This document shows, in pieces, positions 37,305 through 46,869 of a DNA stretch of 64,000 bases (position 1 is its first letter; each line of letters opens with the position of its first letter). The stretch lies in the NCBI RefSeq assembly GCF_004804275.1, contig NZ_STGI01000003.1, forward strand, positions 248,001 to 312,000. The letters run 5' to 3'. The notes under the pieces are model-generated. The model made no database searches. It was not told where the DNA came from and worked only from the letters and a program-made list of their open reading frames with translations. Made by a program: the position numbers and the translations under genes. Source of the DNA: Herbaspirillum sp. ST 5-3 (lineage in GTDB: Bacteria > Pseudomonadota > Gammaproteobacteria > Burkholderiales > Burkholderiaceae_D).

Positions 37305-38356
37305 AGACTGCAGCCATGGTCGTGTTGGCAGGGCTGTGCATCGCCGGCTGGTGGTTTGCGCGCACGGCATTCCTCGCGGCTTATCTTGCCGCATGGTGGT
37401 TCTGCTCGGGATTGGTGATGGGCGGGCTCGCCAATGTCTGGGTGCACAACCTCACCGGCGGTACATGGGGCGAGGCGATCCGCGCGCCTCTGCTGGGCAA
37501 TGCGCGTCACGTGTGGCTGCTGGCCGTGCTGTTCCTGCCGCTGCTGTTCGGCATGCAGGACCTGTATCCATGGGCGCTGCATGCAGCGAATGGCGCGCAG
37601 CGTTGGGCAGGCGAACTGCAGGTAAAGAGCGCCGGCTTCAAGAGCGCATGGCTGACGCCGTGGTTCTTCATCCTGCGCAGCGTGGCTTATCTCCTCGTCT
37701 GGTCGCTGCTTGGGCACTTCAGTCAGCGTGTGGCGCTGCAACGCTCGCCGCGCTTTTCCGCTGCGGCATTGATCGTCTACGGGTTGACCGTCAGCCTCGC
37801 CGCGGTGGACTGGATCATGTCGCTGATGCCGCTCTGGTATTCCAGCGTGTTCGGCCTGCTGGCGGGCACCGGTCAGATGCTGTCCGGCATGGCGTTCGCG
37901 GTGCTGCTGGCCACGCGCAGGCATCCCTTGCCGGCGGCCATGGTATTTCGCGACCTCGGCAATCTGCTGCTGATGTATGTGATGACCTGGGCGTATCTGG
38001 CATTCACGCAGTTCCTGATCATCTGGTCGGCCAACCTGCCGCATGAAATCGTCTGGTATGTCGCCCGCATGCACGGTGGCTGGCTGCTGATTGCGTGGTT
38101 GCTGGCCTTGTTCCATTTTTTCCTGCCCTTGCTGATTCTCTTGTTTCGCCATGCCAAGGAAGCACCTCTGTTGCTCGGATGGCTGGCGGCCGGCTTGCTC
38201 ACCGTGCATTTGCTCGACGTGTGCTGGATGATCCTGCCCTCGCTCTCGCCCGGCTGGATGCAATGGGCGTGGAGCGTGCCGCTGGCCGTGCTTGCGTTCG
38301 GCACGGCGGCATGGATCGCGATGAACAGGCAGACAGTGGAGGCCGGCCATGTCTGA
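37301..38356 (+). CDS. actF: Alternative complex III membrane subunit ActF
   Basis: 351 aa from ATG 37301, chosen because it forms an ATGA overlap with actE and is preceded by AAGGAGG. About ten membrane helices without visible cofactor motifs; AWWFCSGLVMGGLANVWVH and WAYLAFTQFLIIWSANLPHE are typical of ActF. It is related to ActC in fold and may help in proton translocation. Confidence 0.9.
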   Translation: MKTAAMVVLAGLCIAGWWFARTAFLAAYLAAWWFCSGLVMGGLANVWVHNLTGGTWGEAIRAPLLGNARHVWLLAVLFLPLLFGMQDLYPWALHAANGAQRWAGELQVKSAGFKSAWLTPWFFILRSVAYLLVWSLLGHFSQRVALQRSPRFSAAALIVYGLTVSLAAVDWIMSLMPLWYSSVFGLLAGTGQMLSGMAFAVLLATRRHPLPAAMVFRDLGNLLLMYVMTWAYLAFTQFLIIWSANLPHEIVWYVARMHGGWLLIAWLLALFHFFLPLLILLFRHAKEAPLLLGWLAAGLLTVHLLDVCWMILPSLSPGWMQWAWSVPLAVLAFGTAAWIAMNRQTVEAGHV

Positions 38357-38684
38357 GCCGCAGCAGTCCGCGCAGCATGAGACGACCGGCATCCATGTGC
38401 GCGGCGTGCTGTGGGGCGCGGCGGCGATTGCGCTCGGCATTGTGCTGGCGGCGCTGGCCTCGTATTTCCTCTGGAAACGCTGGAGCGTGCAGGCCGAAGC
38501 CGTTCCCTCCGCCGCATCTCCGGAATTGCAGAGCGCACCGCAGCAGGAGCGCGCACGGTATTTCGCCGAGAAGGAGCACCTGCTCACATCCTGGGAATGG
38601 ATAGACAAGCAACGCGGCATCGCGCGCATCCCGGTCGACGAGGCGATGCGCATCATGGCCACGACAACAAGGGAGCAGCAGTGA
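38349..38684 (+). CDS. Small single-helix protein of the ACIII-caa3 operon
   Basis: 111 aa. One N-terminal membrane helix (LWGAAAIALGIVLAALASYFLW) and a soluble C-terminus of 60 residues ending in KEHLLTSWEWIDKQRGIARIPVDEAMRIM. Similar short proteins with a SWEWIDxxxGIARIPIDxAM-like tail occur in ACIII/oxidase clusters, but I do not know an assigned function. Overlaps actF by 8 bp and the sco gene by 1 bp (TGATG). Confidence 0.75.
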   Translation: MSEPQQSAQHETTGIHVRGVLWGAAAIALGIVLAALASYFLWKRWSVQAEAVPSAASPELQSAPQQERARYFAEKEHLLTSWEWIDKQRGIARIPVDEAMRIMATTTREQQ

Positions 38685-39484
38685 TGCACGGGCTGGCGAA
38701 GCATTTCCATGCGTGGCCGGCGCCGCTGCTGCAGGTTCCGCTGCTGTGTCTTTGCCTGCAGTCATCCCTTGCCCAGCCGGTCGCCGCGCCGCCGCCGCAG
38801 ATGCAATACGAGCAGCGTCTCGATGCGCAACTGCCGCTGTCCGACGCGTTCACCGACGACAGTGGACGCATCGTCAATTTTGGTAAGTTCTTCAACAAGG
38901 AACCGGTGGTGTTGATACTCGGCTATTACCATTGCCCCAACCTGTGCAGCACGCTGATGGACGGCGTGATGGAAACCTTGTCCGAAGTCGGACTGCCGCG
39001 GCATGCGTATCGCGTGCTCGGCGTGAGCATCGACCCGACCGAGGATGCGGCGCTTGCCGCGCGCAAGAAGGCGTCGTACGCCGGTCTGGTCGCGCGCGCC
39101 GGTGGCGACCTGCATCTCCTGACCGGCAGCAAGCCGGCGATCGACACGCTCGCCAGTAGTGTTGGTTTCCATTATGCCTACGACCCGTCGACGCAGCAGT
39201 ACATTCATCCGGCCGGCTTCCTGATTGTCACGCCGGATGGCCGCATTGCGCATTACTTCTTGGGCGTGCGTTTCGATCCGCATGATGTCCGCCTCGCATT
39301 GATCGATGCATCATCCGGCCGCATCGGCTCACCGGTCGATCAGCTGTTATTACTTTGTTCGCACTATGCGCCGGTGAACGGACGTTACAGCGCGGCCGTG
39401 ATGACCATGGTGCGCATCGGGAGTCTGGCGGTGCTGGCGGCGCTCGGCATCTGGATATGGCGAAAGCGGAGGAGGGCGGCATGA
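38684..39484 (+). CDS. SCO1/SenC family copper chaperone
   Basis: 266 aa. Signal peptide, thioredoxin-like domain with the copper-binding CPNLC motif (YYHCPNLCSTLMDG) and a distal histidine in QQYIHPAGFLIVTPDG, then a C-terminal membrane anchor (IGSLAVLAALGIWIWRKRRR). It delivers copper to the CuA centre of the downstream subunit II or reduces its cysteines. The unusual C-terminal anchor is shared by Sco proteins of ACIII clusters as far as I recall. Confidence 0.9.
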   Translation: MHGLAKHFHAWPAPLLQVPLLCLCLQSSLAQPVAAPPPQMQYEQRLDAQLPLSDAFTDDSGRIVNFGKFFNKEPVVLILGYYHCPNLCSTLMDGVMETLSEVGLPRHAYRVLGVSIDPTEDAALAARKKASYAGLVARAGGDLHLLTGSKPAIDTLASSVGFHYAYDPSTQQYIHPAGFLIVTPDGRIAHYFLGVRFDPHDVRLALIDASSGRIGSPVDQLLLLCSHYAPVNGRYSAAVMTMVRIGSLAVLAALGIWIWRKRRRAA

Positions 39485-40431
39485 ACAGCAGCTTCCACCT
39501 GCTGCCGCAGAGCGCATCCACCGCGGCCGCCCGCTACGACAGCCTGGCACTTGCCTTGTTCATCCTCATCGGCTTTGTCGCTTTGGCCGTGACGGTGCTG
39601 ATCGTTTATTTTTCGATTCATTATCGCAAGGGTTCGCGCGCCGATCGCAGCCATGCGCCGACGCGCGGCCGCAGGATCGAGATCGCCTGGACCGTGATCC
39701 CGCTGCTGCTGTTTCTCGGCACCTTTGCCTGGGCCGCCTACGACTACGCGCAGCTCTATCGGGAGCCTCCCAATGCGATGCCGGTCTTCGTGGTGGCGAA
39801 GCAATGGATGTGGAAGCTGGAGCACGCCAACGGCCGGCGTGAAATCGATGAATTGCATGTGCCGCTTGGCCAGCCGGTCCGGCTCGTGATGACGTCGCAG
39901 GACGTGATCCACAGCTTCTTCGTTCCCGCCTTCCGCATCAAGCAGGACGTGCTGCCGGGACGCTATACGACGATCTGGTTCACGGCCACGCAGACCGGCG
40001 AATTCCACCTGTTCTGCGCGGAATATTGCGGCACCGATCACGCCAACATGCGCGGGCGCATCGTGGTGATGCCGCAGAGCGAATTCGCCGCATGGCTGCA
40101 AGGCGGCAACACGCAACCGGGCATGGCGGCGCACGGCTTCGAGCTGTACCGGCGCTACGGCTGCAGCGGCTGCCACGAAGCGCAGTCCTCGGTTCACGCG
40201 CCCGACCTGCACGGCCTGCTCGGGCGCAGCGTGCACCTGCAGGACGGCCGCACCATCATCGCCGACGAAGCCTACATCCATGACTCCGTGCTGCTGCCGA
40301 AAAAGGACGTGGTCGCGGGATACGAGCCGATCATGCCCACCTTCGCCGGGCAGATCAGCGAGGAAGACCTGATGGCGATCATCGAATACATTCGCTCCAC
40401 CGGAGGCAGCAATGCACGCACGGGTCAATGA
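39481..40431 (+). CDS. coxB: Cytochrome c oxidase subunit II, caa3 type (CuA plus heme c)
   Basis: 316 aa from ATG 39481 (ATGA overlap with sco). Two membrane helices at the N-terminus, then a cupredoxin CuA domain with [17 protein letters not shown] and [13 protein letters not shown] fused cytochrome c domain follows, with CSGCH and distal Met in [16 protein letters not shown]. The fused heme c identifies a caa3-type oxidase that takes electrons directly from ACIII or cytochrome c. Confidence 0.94.
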   Translation: MNSSFHLLPQSASTAAARYDSLALALFILIGFVALAVTVLIVYFSIHYRKGSRADRSHAPTRGRRIEIAWTVIPLLLFLGTFAWAAYDYAQLYREPPNAMPVFVVAKQWMWKLEHANGRREIDELHVPLGQPVRLVMTSQDVIHSFFVPAFRIKQDVLPGRYTTIWFTATQTGEFHLFCAEYCGTDHANMRGRIVVMPQSEFAAWLQGGNTQPGMAAHGFELYRRYGCSGCHEAQSSVHAPDLHGLLGRSVHLQDGRTIIADEAYIHDSVLLPKKDVVAGYEPIMPTFAGQISEEDLMAIIEYIRSTGGSNARTGQ

Positions 40432-42037
40432 CAGCGCGGCACCCGATTACCTGAGCGACCGCTTTTCGCTGAGGTCGTGGCTCACCACCAATGACCACAA
40501 GCGCATCGCCTGGCTCTACATGGTATCGATCACCGCCTTCTTCTTCGTTGGCGGCGTGGCCGCCGCCATGATCCGGCTGGAACTGGCTACGCCGCAGGGC
40601 GACCTGGTCTCGGCCGATACCTACAACCGGCTGTTCACCGCGCATGGCGTGATCATGGTGTGGCTGTTTCTGATTCCGTCGATTCCCTCGGTGCTCGGCA
40701 ACTTCCTGATGCCGATGATGATCGGCGCGCGCGATCTGGCTTTTCCGCGCCTGAACCTGACGAGCTGGTACATCTATGTGCTGGGCGGCGTGTTCACGCT
40801 CGGCGCGCTGATCCTGGGCGGCGTCGATACCGGATGGACGTTCTACACGCCGTTCTCGACCATGTTCTCGAAGAGCAATGTGATCCTCGCCATCACCGGC
40901 GTGTTCATCCTCGGCTTCTCCTCGATCCTGACCGGGCTGAACTTCATCGTCACCGTGCATACCATGCGCGCACCCGGCATGACCTGGTTCCGCCTGCCGC
41001 TGTTCGTGTGGGCCAATTACGCCACCAGCATCATCCTGGTGCTGGCCACGCCGGTACTGGCGATGACGCTTGCGCTGCTGGCGGCCGAGCGCGTGCTGCA
41101 CGTCGGCATCTTCGATCCGGCGCTGGGCGGCGATCCCTTGCTGTTCCAGCACTTGTTCTGGTTCTATTCGCATCCGGCGGTGTACATCATGGTGCTGCCG
41201 GCCATGGGCGTGGCGAGCGAGATCATTCCCTGCTTCGCGCGCAAGCGGGTGTTCGGCTACCGCTTCATGGCCTACGCGATTCTCGGCATCGCATCGATCG
41301 GCTTCCTGGTGTGGGGCCACCACATGTTCGTTTCCGGCCAGTCGATGTACGGCAGCATGGTGTTTTCTCTGCTGTCCTTCCTGGTGGCGATTCCGTCCGC
41401 GATCAAGGTATTCAACTGGACCGCGACGCTGTACAAGGGGCGCATCAGCTTTACCGCGCCGATGCTGTACGCGCTCGGCTTCGTGGGCCTGTTCACCATC
41501 GGCGGCCTGTCCGGCCTGGTGCTGGCCTCGCTGGCGCTTGACGTGCACCTGACCGACACCTATTTCGTGATCGCGCATTTTCACTACATCATGGTCGGCG
41601 GCTCGGTCATGGCCTATCTCGGCGGCATCCACTTCTGGTGGCCGAAGATGACCGGGCGCCTGTATCCCGAGATGTGGGGACGCGTCGCGGCACTGATGAT
41701 TTTCTTCGGTTTCAATCTGACCTTCTTCCCGCAATACCTGCTTGGCTATGAAGGCATGCCGCGCCGCTATCATGCCTATCCGCCGGAATTCCAGTTGCTC
41801 AACATCCTGTCGTCGGCCGGCGCGTCCATTCTCGCCGTCGGCTATCTGCTGCCGCTGGGCTACCTGCTGTGGTCGCTGTTCTATGGCAAGCGCGCCGACG
41901 CCAATCCCTGGCACGCGACCGGGCTGGAGTGGCAGACCAGTTCGCCGCCGCCCAAGCACAACTTCGATAGAACCCCGACGGTGCGGCGCGATGCCTATCT
42001 CTACGATCCGCAAAGCGGAACGGAGTCGCCGCAATGA
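40412..42037 (+). CDS. ctaD: Cytochrome c oxidase subunit I, A2-type heme-copper oxidase
   Basis: 541 aa, 12 membrane helices. Binuclear-centre ligands are present: [12 protein letters not shown] (His-Tyr region), [10 protein letters not shown] and [11 protein letters not shown]; the low-spin heme ligand lies in [10 protein letters not shown]. The segment reads YSHPxVY instead of HPEVY, so the D-channel glutamate is missing and the Tyr-Ser pair typical of A2-type oxidases is present. GGAGG precedes the ATG. Overlaps coxB by 20 bp. Confidence 0.94.
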   Translation: MHARVNDSAAPDYLSDRFSLRSWLTTNDHKRIAWLYMVSITAFFFVGGVAAAMIRLELATPQGDLVSADTYNRLFTAHGVIMVWLFLIPSIPSVLGNFLMPMMIGARDLAFPRLNLTSWYIYVLGGVFTLGALILGGVDTGWTFYTPFSTMFSKSNVILAITGVFILGFSSILTGLNFIVTVHTMRAPGMTWFRLPLFVWANYATSIILVLATPVLAMTLALLAAERVLHVGIFDPALGGDPLLFQHLFWFYSHPAVYIMVLPAMGVASEIIPCFARKRVFGYRFMAYAILGIASIGFLVWGHHMFVSGQSMYGSMVFSLLSFLVAIPSAIKVFNWTATLYKGRISFTAPMLYALGFVGLFTIGGLSGLVLASLALDVHLTDTYFVIAHFHYIMVGGSVMAYLGGIHFWWPKMTGRLYPEMWGRVAALMIFFGFNLTFFPQYLLGYEGMPRRYHAYPPEFQLLNILSSAGASILAVGYLLPLGYLLWSLFYGKRADANPWHATGLEWQTSSPPPKHNFDRTPTVRRDAYLYDPQSGTESPQ

Positions 42038-42684
42038 ACTCATCCGGAACCCAAGTCGCCGAGCAGTTCGACAGCGCCGCGCAGCAAGGCGAGGCGGCCA
42101 CGCTCGGCATGTGGGTCTTCCTCGCCACCGAACTGATGTTCTTCGGTCCGCTGTTCTTCGGCTACTTCTACGGCCGCACGCATTTTCCGGAGGGCTTCGC
42201 GGCAGCCGGCCGGCATACCGATGCCTTGCTCGGCACCATCAATACCGCCATCCTGCTGACCAGCAGCCTGTTGATGGCGCTGGCGGTGCAGACGCGCAAT
42301 GCCGGCGCGACGCATGTGACCCAGCGCCTGCTGCTCGGTGTGGCGGCGCTCGGCATCGCCTTCATCGTGATCAAGGGCATCGAATATCGGCATGAATGGC
42401 AGGAACACCTGTTTCCCGGCGCAGGCTTCGCCTTTCCCGAGAAGGCGCACGCCGACGCAGCGCAGATCTTCTTCTTTCTCTACTTCGCGATGACGGCGCT
42501 GCATGCCTTGCACCTGACGATAGGCATCGTCATGGTCGCCGTGTTCGCGCTCGGCTTGTTGCGCGGGGCGCGTCGCTTCGCCAGTGCCGAGCGCCTGGAA
42601 GCCGCCGGGCTGTACTGGCATTTCATTGACGTGATCTGGATTTTTCTCTATCCGATCCTGTACCTGCTGGGGAGAAGCGGATGA
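42034..42684 (+). CDS. coxC: Cytochrome c oxidase subunit III
   Basis: 216 aa, about five membrane helices of the short COX3 form. Features: [36 protein letters not shown] and [24 protein letters not shown] overlaps on both sides. Confidence 0.93.
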   Translation: MNSSGTQVAEQFDSAAQQGEAATLGMWVFLATELMFFGPLFFGYFYGRTHFPEGFAAAGRHTDALLGTINTAILLTSSLLMALAVQTRNAGATHVTQRLLLGVAALGIAFIVIKGIEYRHEWQEHLFPGAGFAFPEKAHADAAQIFFFLYFAMTALHALHLTIGIVMVAVFALGLLRGARRFASAERLEAAGLYWHFIDVIWIFLYPILYLLGRSG

Positions 42685-43004
42685 ATTCGACCATATATCG
42701 TCGCAGCCTTCTGGTCTGGCTCGCGCTGATGGTCCTGCTGCTGCTGACGGCCGGCAGCGCATTCCTGAAACTCGGTCCTTGGAACAGCGCGATCAATCTC
42801 GTGATCGCTGTCGTCAAGGCCTTGCTGGTGGCGATTTTCTTCATGCATCTGCGCAGCGCGTCGGCGCTGGTGCGTATCGCCGCCGTGACTGCCTTCTTCA
42901 TGCTCGCCTTGCTGTTCGGTATCAGTCAGACCGACTACGCAACGCGCGTGATGCAGCGGGTTCCGTGGCAGACGCCGCCACATGCACAGGACGCGGGAGC
43001 ATAG
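42681..43004 (+). CDS. coxD: Cytochrome c oxidase subunit IV (COX4_pro family)
   Basis: 107 aa with three membrane helices, including INLVIAVVKALLVAIFFMHL, the hallmark of prokaryotic subunit IV. Small structural subunit of the caa3 oxidase. Confidence 0.88.
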   Translation: MNSTIYRRSLLVWLALMVLLLLTAGSAFLKLGPWNSAINLVIAVVKALLVAIFFMHLRSASALVRIAAVTAFFMLALLFGISQTDYATRVMQRVPWQTPPHAQDAGA

Positions 43005-43007
43005 ATC

Positions 43008-43994
43008 ATGCACGGTCAGGTTGTCGTCATCACAGGGTCCTCGGCCGGCATAGGCCGCGCCACCGCAGTCGAATTCGCGAAGCATGGCTGGCGCGTGGCG
43101 CTGCTCGCGCGCGGCACCGACGGACTCGAAGGCGCGCGCGAGGAAGTTGAACTGGCCGGCGGCGAAGCGCTGATCGTGCCGACCGACGTGGCCGACCATC
43201 GTCAGGTCGAGGCGGCGGCGGCCATGGTGGAGCGCGAATGGGGCGCGATCGATGTCTGGATCAACAACGCGATGGCGACCATCTTCTGCGACGTGTTGCA
43301 CATCTCGCCGGAAGATTTCATCCGCGCGACCGAAGCCACCTATCTCGGCGCTGTGTGGGGCACCATGGCCGCACTCAAGCGCATGAAGCCGCGCAATCGC
43401 GGCGCCATCGTGCAGGTCGGGTCCGCCCTGGCATACCGCTCGATTCCGCTGCAGGCGCCGTATTGCGGCGCGAAGAGCGCGATTCGCGGCTTCACCGACT
43501 CGCTGCGCTCCGAACTGATCCACGACAAGAGCAAGGTGCACCTCACCATGGTGCATCTGTCGGCATTCAACACGCCGCAATTCGACTGGGGCCGCACCTG
43601 TCTCCCCGATCAACCCAAACCGCTCGGCAAGATCTTCCAGCCGGAAGTGGCCGCGCGCGGCATCTACTGGGCCGCGCTGCACCGGCGGCGCGAGTTGTGG
43701 GTAGGCTGGCCAGCGGTGCAGGCGATACTCGGCACGCGCGTGATCCCGGGTTTCCTCGATCGCATGCTGGCCTTCAAGGCGTACGAGGGACAGGAGAGCA
43801 ACAAACCGATTTCGCCCGGCCGGCGCGACAACTTGTACGAGCCGGTGCCGGGCGATCACGGCGCGCATGGCAGGTTTGACAGCCAGGCGGTGACGTGGAG
43901 TGCGCAGCTTTGGTTGAACACGCATCGGTGGCCGATGGTGGTGGCGCTGGTAGTGATATTGCTGTTGGGGCTGGGAATGGTGGTGCTCATCTAA
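43008..43994 (+). CDS. SDR-family oxidoreductase with C-terminal membrane anchor
   Basis: 328 aa. Classical SDR core: ITGSSAGIGRATAVEFA, NNAM in place of NNAG, and YCGAKSA as the YxxxK. An extended C-terminal region ends in a membrane helix (WPMVVALVVILLLGLGMVVLI). It starts 3 bp after coxD and so belongs to the operon. The substrate is unknown; membrane anchoring next to a respiratory complex suggests a lipid, quinone or isoprenoid substrate (speculative). Confidence 0.85.
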   Translation: MHGQVVVITGSSAGIGRATAVEFAKHGWRVALLARGTDGLEGAREEVELAGGEALIVPTDVADHRQVEAAAAMVEREWGAIDVWINNAMATIFCDVLHISPEDFIRATEATYLGAVWGTMAALKRMKPRNRGAIVQVGSALAYRSIPLQAPYCGAKSAIRGFTDSLRSELIHDKSKVHLTMVHLSAFNTPQFDWGRTCLPDQPKPLGKIFQPEVAARGIYWAALHRRRELWVGWPAVQAILGTRVIPGFLDRMLAFKAYEGQESNKPISPGRRDNLYEPVPGDHGAHGRFDSQAVTWSAQLWLNTHRWPMVVALVVILLLGLGMVVLI

Positions 43995-44322
43995 CCTGTA
44001 GTAAACCAGATCTAACCTGCCAATCGGTGTCAGATTTCATCGCGCCTTGGACTTGCAGGAACTTCCGAATCTAGCCGTTGAGGATACGCCTTTTCACAGG
44101 CAGCTTAAGACTGAAAGGAGACTGTCAGAGCTGACTAGGCGCTAGCAGCAATCGGCGGGAAGGATGCCATCAGATTGTCGACGGAATTTGAAAATTGTTG
44201 CCGCATGGACAATTGCTCATCCCTTCGCTATGCTGTGAAACTTAGGGTAGATGCCTCTTTTCGCATTTTGGTTATCTCGCCGAAGTCGGCGCTAGTGCTA
44301 TGTTATTTTTTCGAGAGAAACT
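43995..44322. other. Intergenic region at the edge of an AT-rich insert
   Basis: No gene is supported. Base composition shifts from GC-rich to AT-rich across it. A short direct repeat CTAACCTG occurs twice just after the SDR stop. Upstream of the next gene GAGAGAAA serves as a plausible ribosome site. Confidence 0.5.
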
Positions 44323-46107
44323 ATGAGATTTAGAAGCTTAAAGAACTGGCAGACTGAATTCGACATTTCCGCTTTACTTTTCTTTGCACAGCGGATGGAG
44401 GAGCTTCTATTTGATTACACTTTAGACACGTACAAGCCTAGCGCTTTGAATGCACCGGCACTCTGCGCTGAAGCTTTGTTAGTTTTGGAAGATATTGAGA
44501 GTGGAGTTCTTGATGAAGCCAATCTCAAGCATGTCCTTGATGAATTAGAGTGGTCTATACATGGGGACCGTGTCGCAAAGTCGATGCTTGAAGGCGACCT
44601 GTCAAGGTATCTCCCGCGGAGCGAAAATGTCCCATACACGGAACGTAGGCTAAAACTCCAAGTGCTCGCAGGGGTCTTGAACCCATATAGATACTTTGAA
44701 CGTTGCGTTCATTACTTGGGCGAAGCAATACGGGCTTCCAAAAAAAAAGAAATTGATGAGCTTGCACGTACGCTTTGCACAACTCTAATTAATTTGGGGC
44801 AAAGCAAGCATTTTCTTTACAAAAACACGGTTGATTTTTTTTACTACCAAGAAAATAAATTTTCAGAAACAAGAGATAGTTTCCAAGCATTCATTCAACT
44901 CATCTGGCCATACACGCATCATTTTGATGTTTATTTTATTGCGTCTTCATTGCTAAACAAGATTCACGAAGAAAGCGCGCACTTCAAAGTCGAAAAAGTT
45001 GACTCAATACCTGAAAAGCTAGTTGAATTTTCAGCCAAGAGTGGATTTGTCTTGAAGTCCGACGAAGTATTGGTGCGGATTAACGATATCCAATCGTTCG
45101 ATATCTACTCTGCACGAATGGAAGCTGAAAGTAGACTTAACAAAGTCCGTGATCTATTTGTCTTGTTCTCTCATAAAGCTCAGCTTACTTGGAGGGAAGA
45201 AGCTTTGATTGTCCAGCTGTGCTGCGAAGGAGAGCCCGCAATAGTAAAGAAAAACCGCAGTTCTATGGAAAAGGGTTTTGACCTGAGACCGGCAGTTGCT
45301 GCCAAGCGAATGAACTGGATGCTTCGGAACATAAACCTGTCATCGAGCGGAAGTTTTGAGCGGTTTGATCGTGTCGTTGAACTACATGGGATTGGTGTTA
45401 CACATAACATCCCTGAGAATCAACTGCTGAATCTTTGGATTTCGCTTGAAACTTTAACGCCATCCCATGCGGGACAGAATAAAGTGGCCGGAGTGGTAGC
45501 AAGCCTTAACCCTACTTTGATGCTTAATTACATATTGCGTTTAGTTGAGCAAGTTGCTTCTGATTTAGTGCATTGGGACAAGTATAAAACCAAGAAAATA
45601 TTGAAAAAAATCTCTACTCAATCTCAATCCATCCGCGCTGCGACATTAAGGCTATTGACTCTTCAGAGTTGCGAACCTTTGCGCAATGAGCTATACGCGG
45701 CTTTATCTGACTTTCACTTGTTGCGCTATCGGATATTTCGTCTCTCAGAAAGTCTAAGTTCACCAGCAAAAGTAAAAGAGCTGCTGGATCTGCATGAACG
45801 AAAAGTGTCGTGGCAGATTCGGCGCATCTATCGAACTCGGAACTTAGTCGTTCATTCTGGCAAAGCCCCTTCTTTTATTCATGCTCTTATTGAAAATGGT
45901 CACAATTATTTGGATCAAGTAATGTCACAGGTGATGTTGGCATCTTGTGGGGAATACAACTTGAACAGCCTTGATCAGGTTTTCGAATTTACAAAAATTC
46001 GCTACGAACGATTCGGGAAACAATTGGCGGCCATCGAGACGTTTGCTGATGAAAACGTTGAATTTCTGTTAGTGAACCAATCACTTGCGACTTCGTATAC
46101 TGATTGA
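44323..46107 (+). CDS. AT-rich orphan gene with HEPN-like RNxxxH motif (possible defence ribonuclease)
   Basis: 594 aa, no signal peptide or membrane helix. I do not recognise the full protein. The C-terminal third has a helical pattern with LLNLWISLETLTP (~residues 365-380) and WQIRRIYRTRNLVVHSG, giving R506-N-x3-H511, the R-x4-6-H active-site motif of HEPN domains. Large ApeA-like HEPN proteins with this layout act in phage defence or toxin systems by cutting RNA. The gene is visibly richer in A+T (codons AAA, TTA, ATT) than both neighbours and stands alone, consistent with horizontal gain. Function remains inference. Confidence 0.6.
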   Translation: MRFRSLKNWQTEFDISALLFFAQRMEELLFDYTLDTYKPSALNAPALCAEALLVLEDIESGVLDEANLKHVLDELEWSIHGDRVAKSMLEGDLSRYLPRSENVPYTERRLKLQVLAGVLNPYRYFERCVHYLGEAIRASKKKEIDELARTLCTTLINLGQSKHFLYKNTVDFFYYQENKFSETRDSFQAFIQLIWPYTHHFDVYFIASSLLNKIHEESAHFKVEKVDSIPEKLVEFSAKSGFVLKSDEVLVRINDIQSFDIYSARMEAESRLNKVRDLFVLFSHKAQLTWREEALIVQLCCEGEPAIVKKNRSSMEKGFDLRPAVAAKRMNWMLRNINLSSSGSFERFDRVVELHGIGVTHNIPENQLLNLWISLETLTPSHAGQNKVAGVVASLNPTLMLNYILRLVEQVASDLVHWDKYKTKKILKKISTQSQSIRAATLRLLTLQSCEPLRNELYAALSDFHLLRYRIFRLSESLSSPAKVKELLDLHERKVSWQIRRIYRTRNLVVHSGKAPSFIHALIENGHNYLDQVMSQVMLASCGEYNLNSLDQVFEFTKIRYERFGKQLAAIETFADENVEFLLVNQSLATSYTD

Positions 46108-46486
46108 TTTTGTCAATTCTGAACTGGACGTCCCTGAGCCTGGTAGACATGCCTAGGCCTTGAACGGCAGGCCACGCTGCCTGCGAGGCGTCTTCAGCTA
46201 TATTCCGTCTCACGGCCAGCACGTCCTACCGCTTTTGCCCGCTTAGCTAAAACATTAACGGCTGCTTCCGCTACAAAGCCGACGTTTTACAAAATGCGAA
46301 AGAGCAGCCGGCTTGGGTGACGCGAAAGTTCGCAATCTGACGATTCCTATCAGATCAGATCACAACTTATACATCTAACCGCGCTACATCACCGGTTTGC
46401 CGAAACCTTAAGCTTCCCTTCAGCTATCGAATGCATTCTTTCACATGCCAATTCCGGCACATCCAGCTTGAATGAAAGGAAGCATC
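46108..46486. other. Intergenic region downstream of the HEPN-like gene
   Basis: No gene is supported. A GCAGGC/GCCTGC hairpin (46167-46184) could slow transcription but has no T-run. Composition returns to GC-rich toward the right. Confidence 0.45.
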
Positions 46487-46780
46487 ATGAACAAGGCATT
46501 GCTGAACACGGTTTTTGCTGTCGCGATGTCCGCTGTATCGCTGGACGTTTTTGCTTCGTCCGACGCAGCGTCTTCCATGCCCGCGGAACAGGTTGCCGCC
46601 AGTTTCGAACGGCTCTTGAACCATACGCCGGCTGACACGCCGGTCGCGCTTCCGCGCACATCCAGTAAAGAGTCCGATCCCTTGCGTGCCGGGCTGAGCG
46701 CGGTGCTTTGGGAGCAGCCTTCCTATCACTTGCCGATCAGATCGGCTTCGCTCTCCCTAAAACCGGGCAGGGAACAGTAA
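46487..46780 (+). CDS. Small secreted protein of unknown function
   Basis: 97 aa from ATG 46487, with AAAGGAAG before it. A Sec signal peptide (MNKALLNTVFAVAMSAVSLDVFA) is followed by a short polar chain with no cysteine and no known motif. A DUF4148-like small periplasmic protein is possible by size and style but not by motif. Confidence 0.6.
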   Translation: MNKALLNTVFAVAMSAVSLDVFASSDAASSMPAEQVAASFERLLNHTPADTPVALPRTSSKESDPLRAGLSAVLWEQPSYHLPIRSASLSLKPGREQ

Positions 46781-46794
46781 ACCTGGCCGCTGTC

Positions 46795-46819
46795 ATCGCC
46801 GCGTGGTCGACGCGGCGAT
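46795..46819. terminator. Hairpin between convergent genes
   Basis: ATCGCCGCG (46795-46803) pairs perfectly with CGCGGCGAT (46811-46819) around a 7-nt loop, 14 bp after the small secreted protein gene and facing the mscS stop. There is no T-run, so it is a tentative bidirectional terminator. Confidence 0.45.
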
Positions 46820-46869
46820 TGGTGGCGTAGAACCCGGCGGCGACGCCGGTGCCTTGCCGTTGCGCACCC

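Noticed and set aside
40379-42043. 554-codon open frame antisense to ctaD
   Set aside because: His/Arg/Gln-rich shadow frame, as common opposite GC-rich membrane protein genes.
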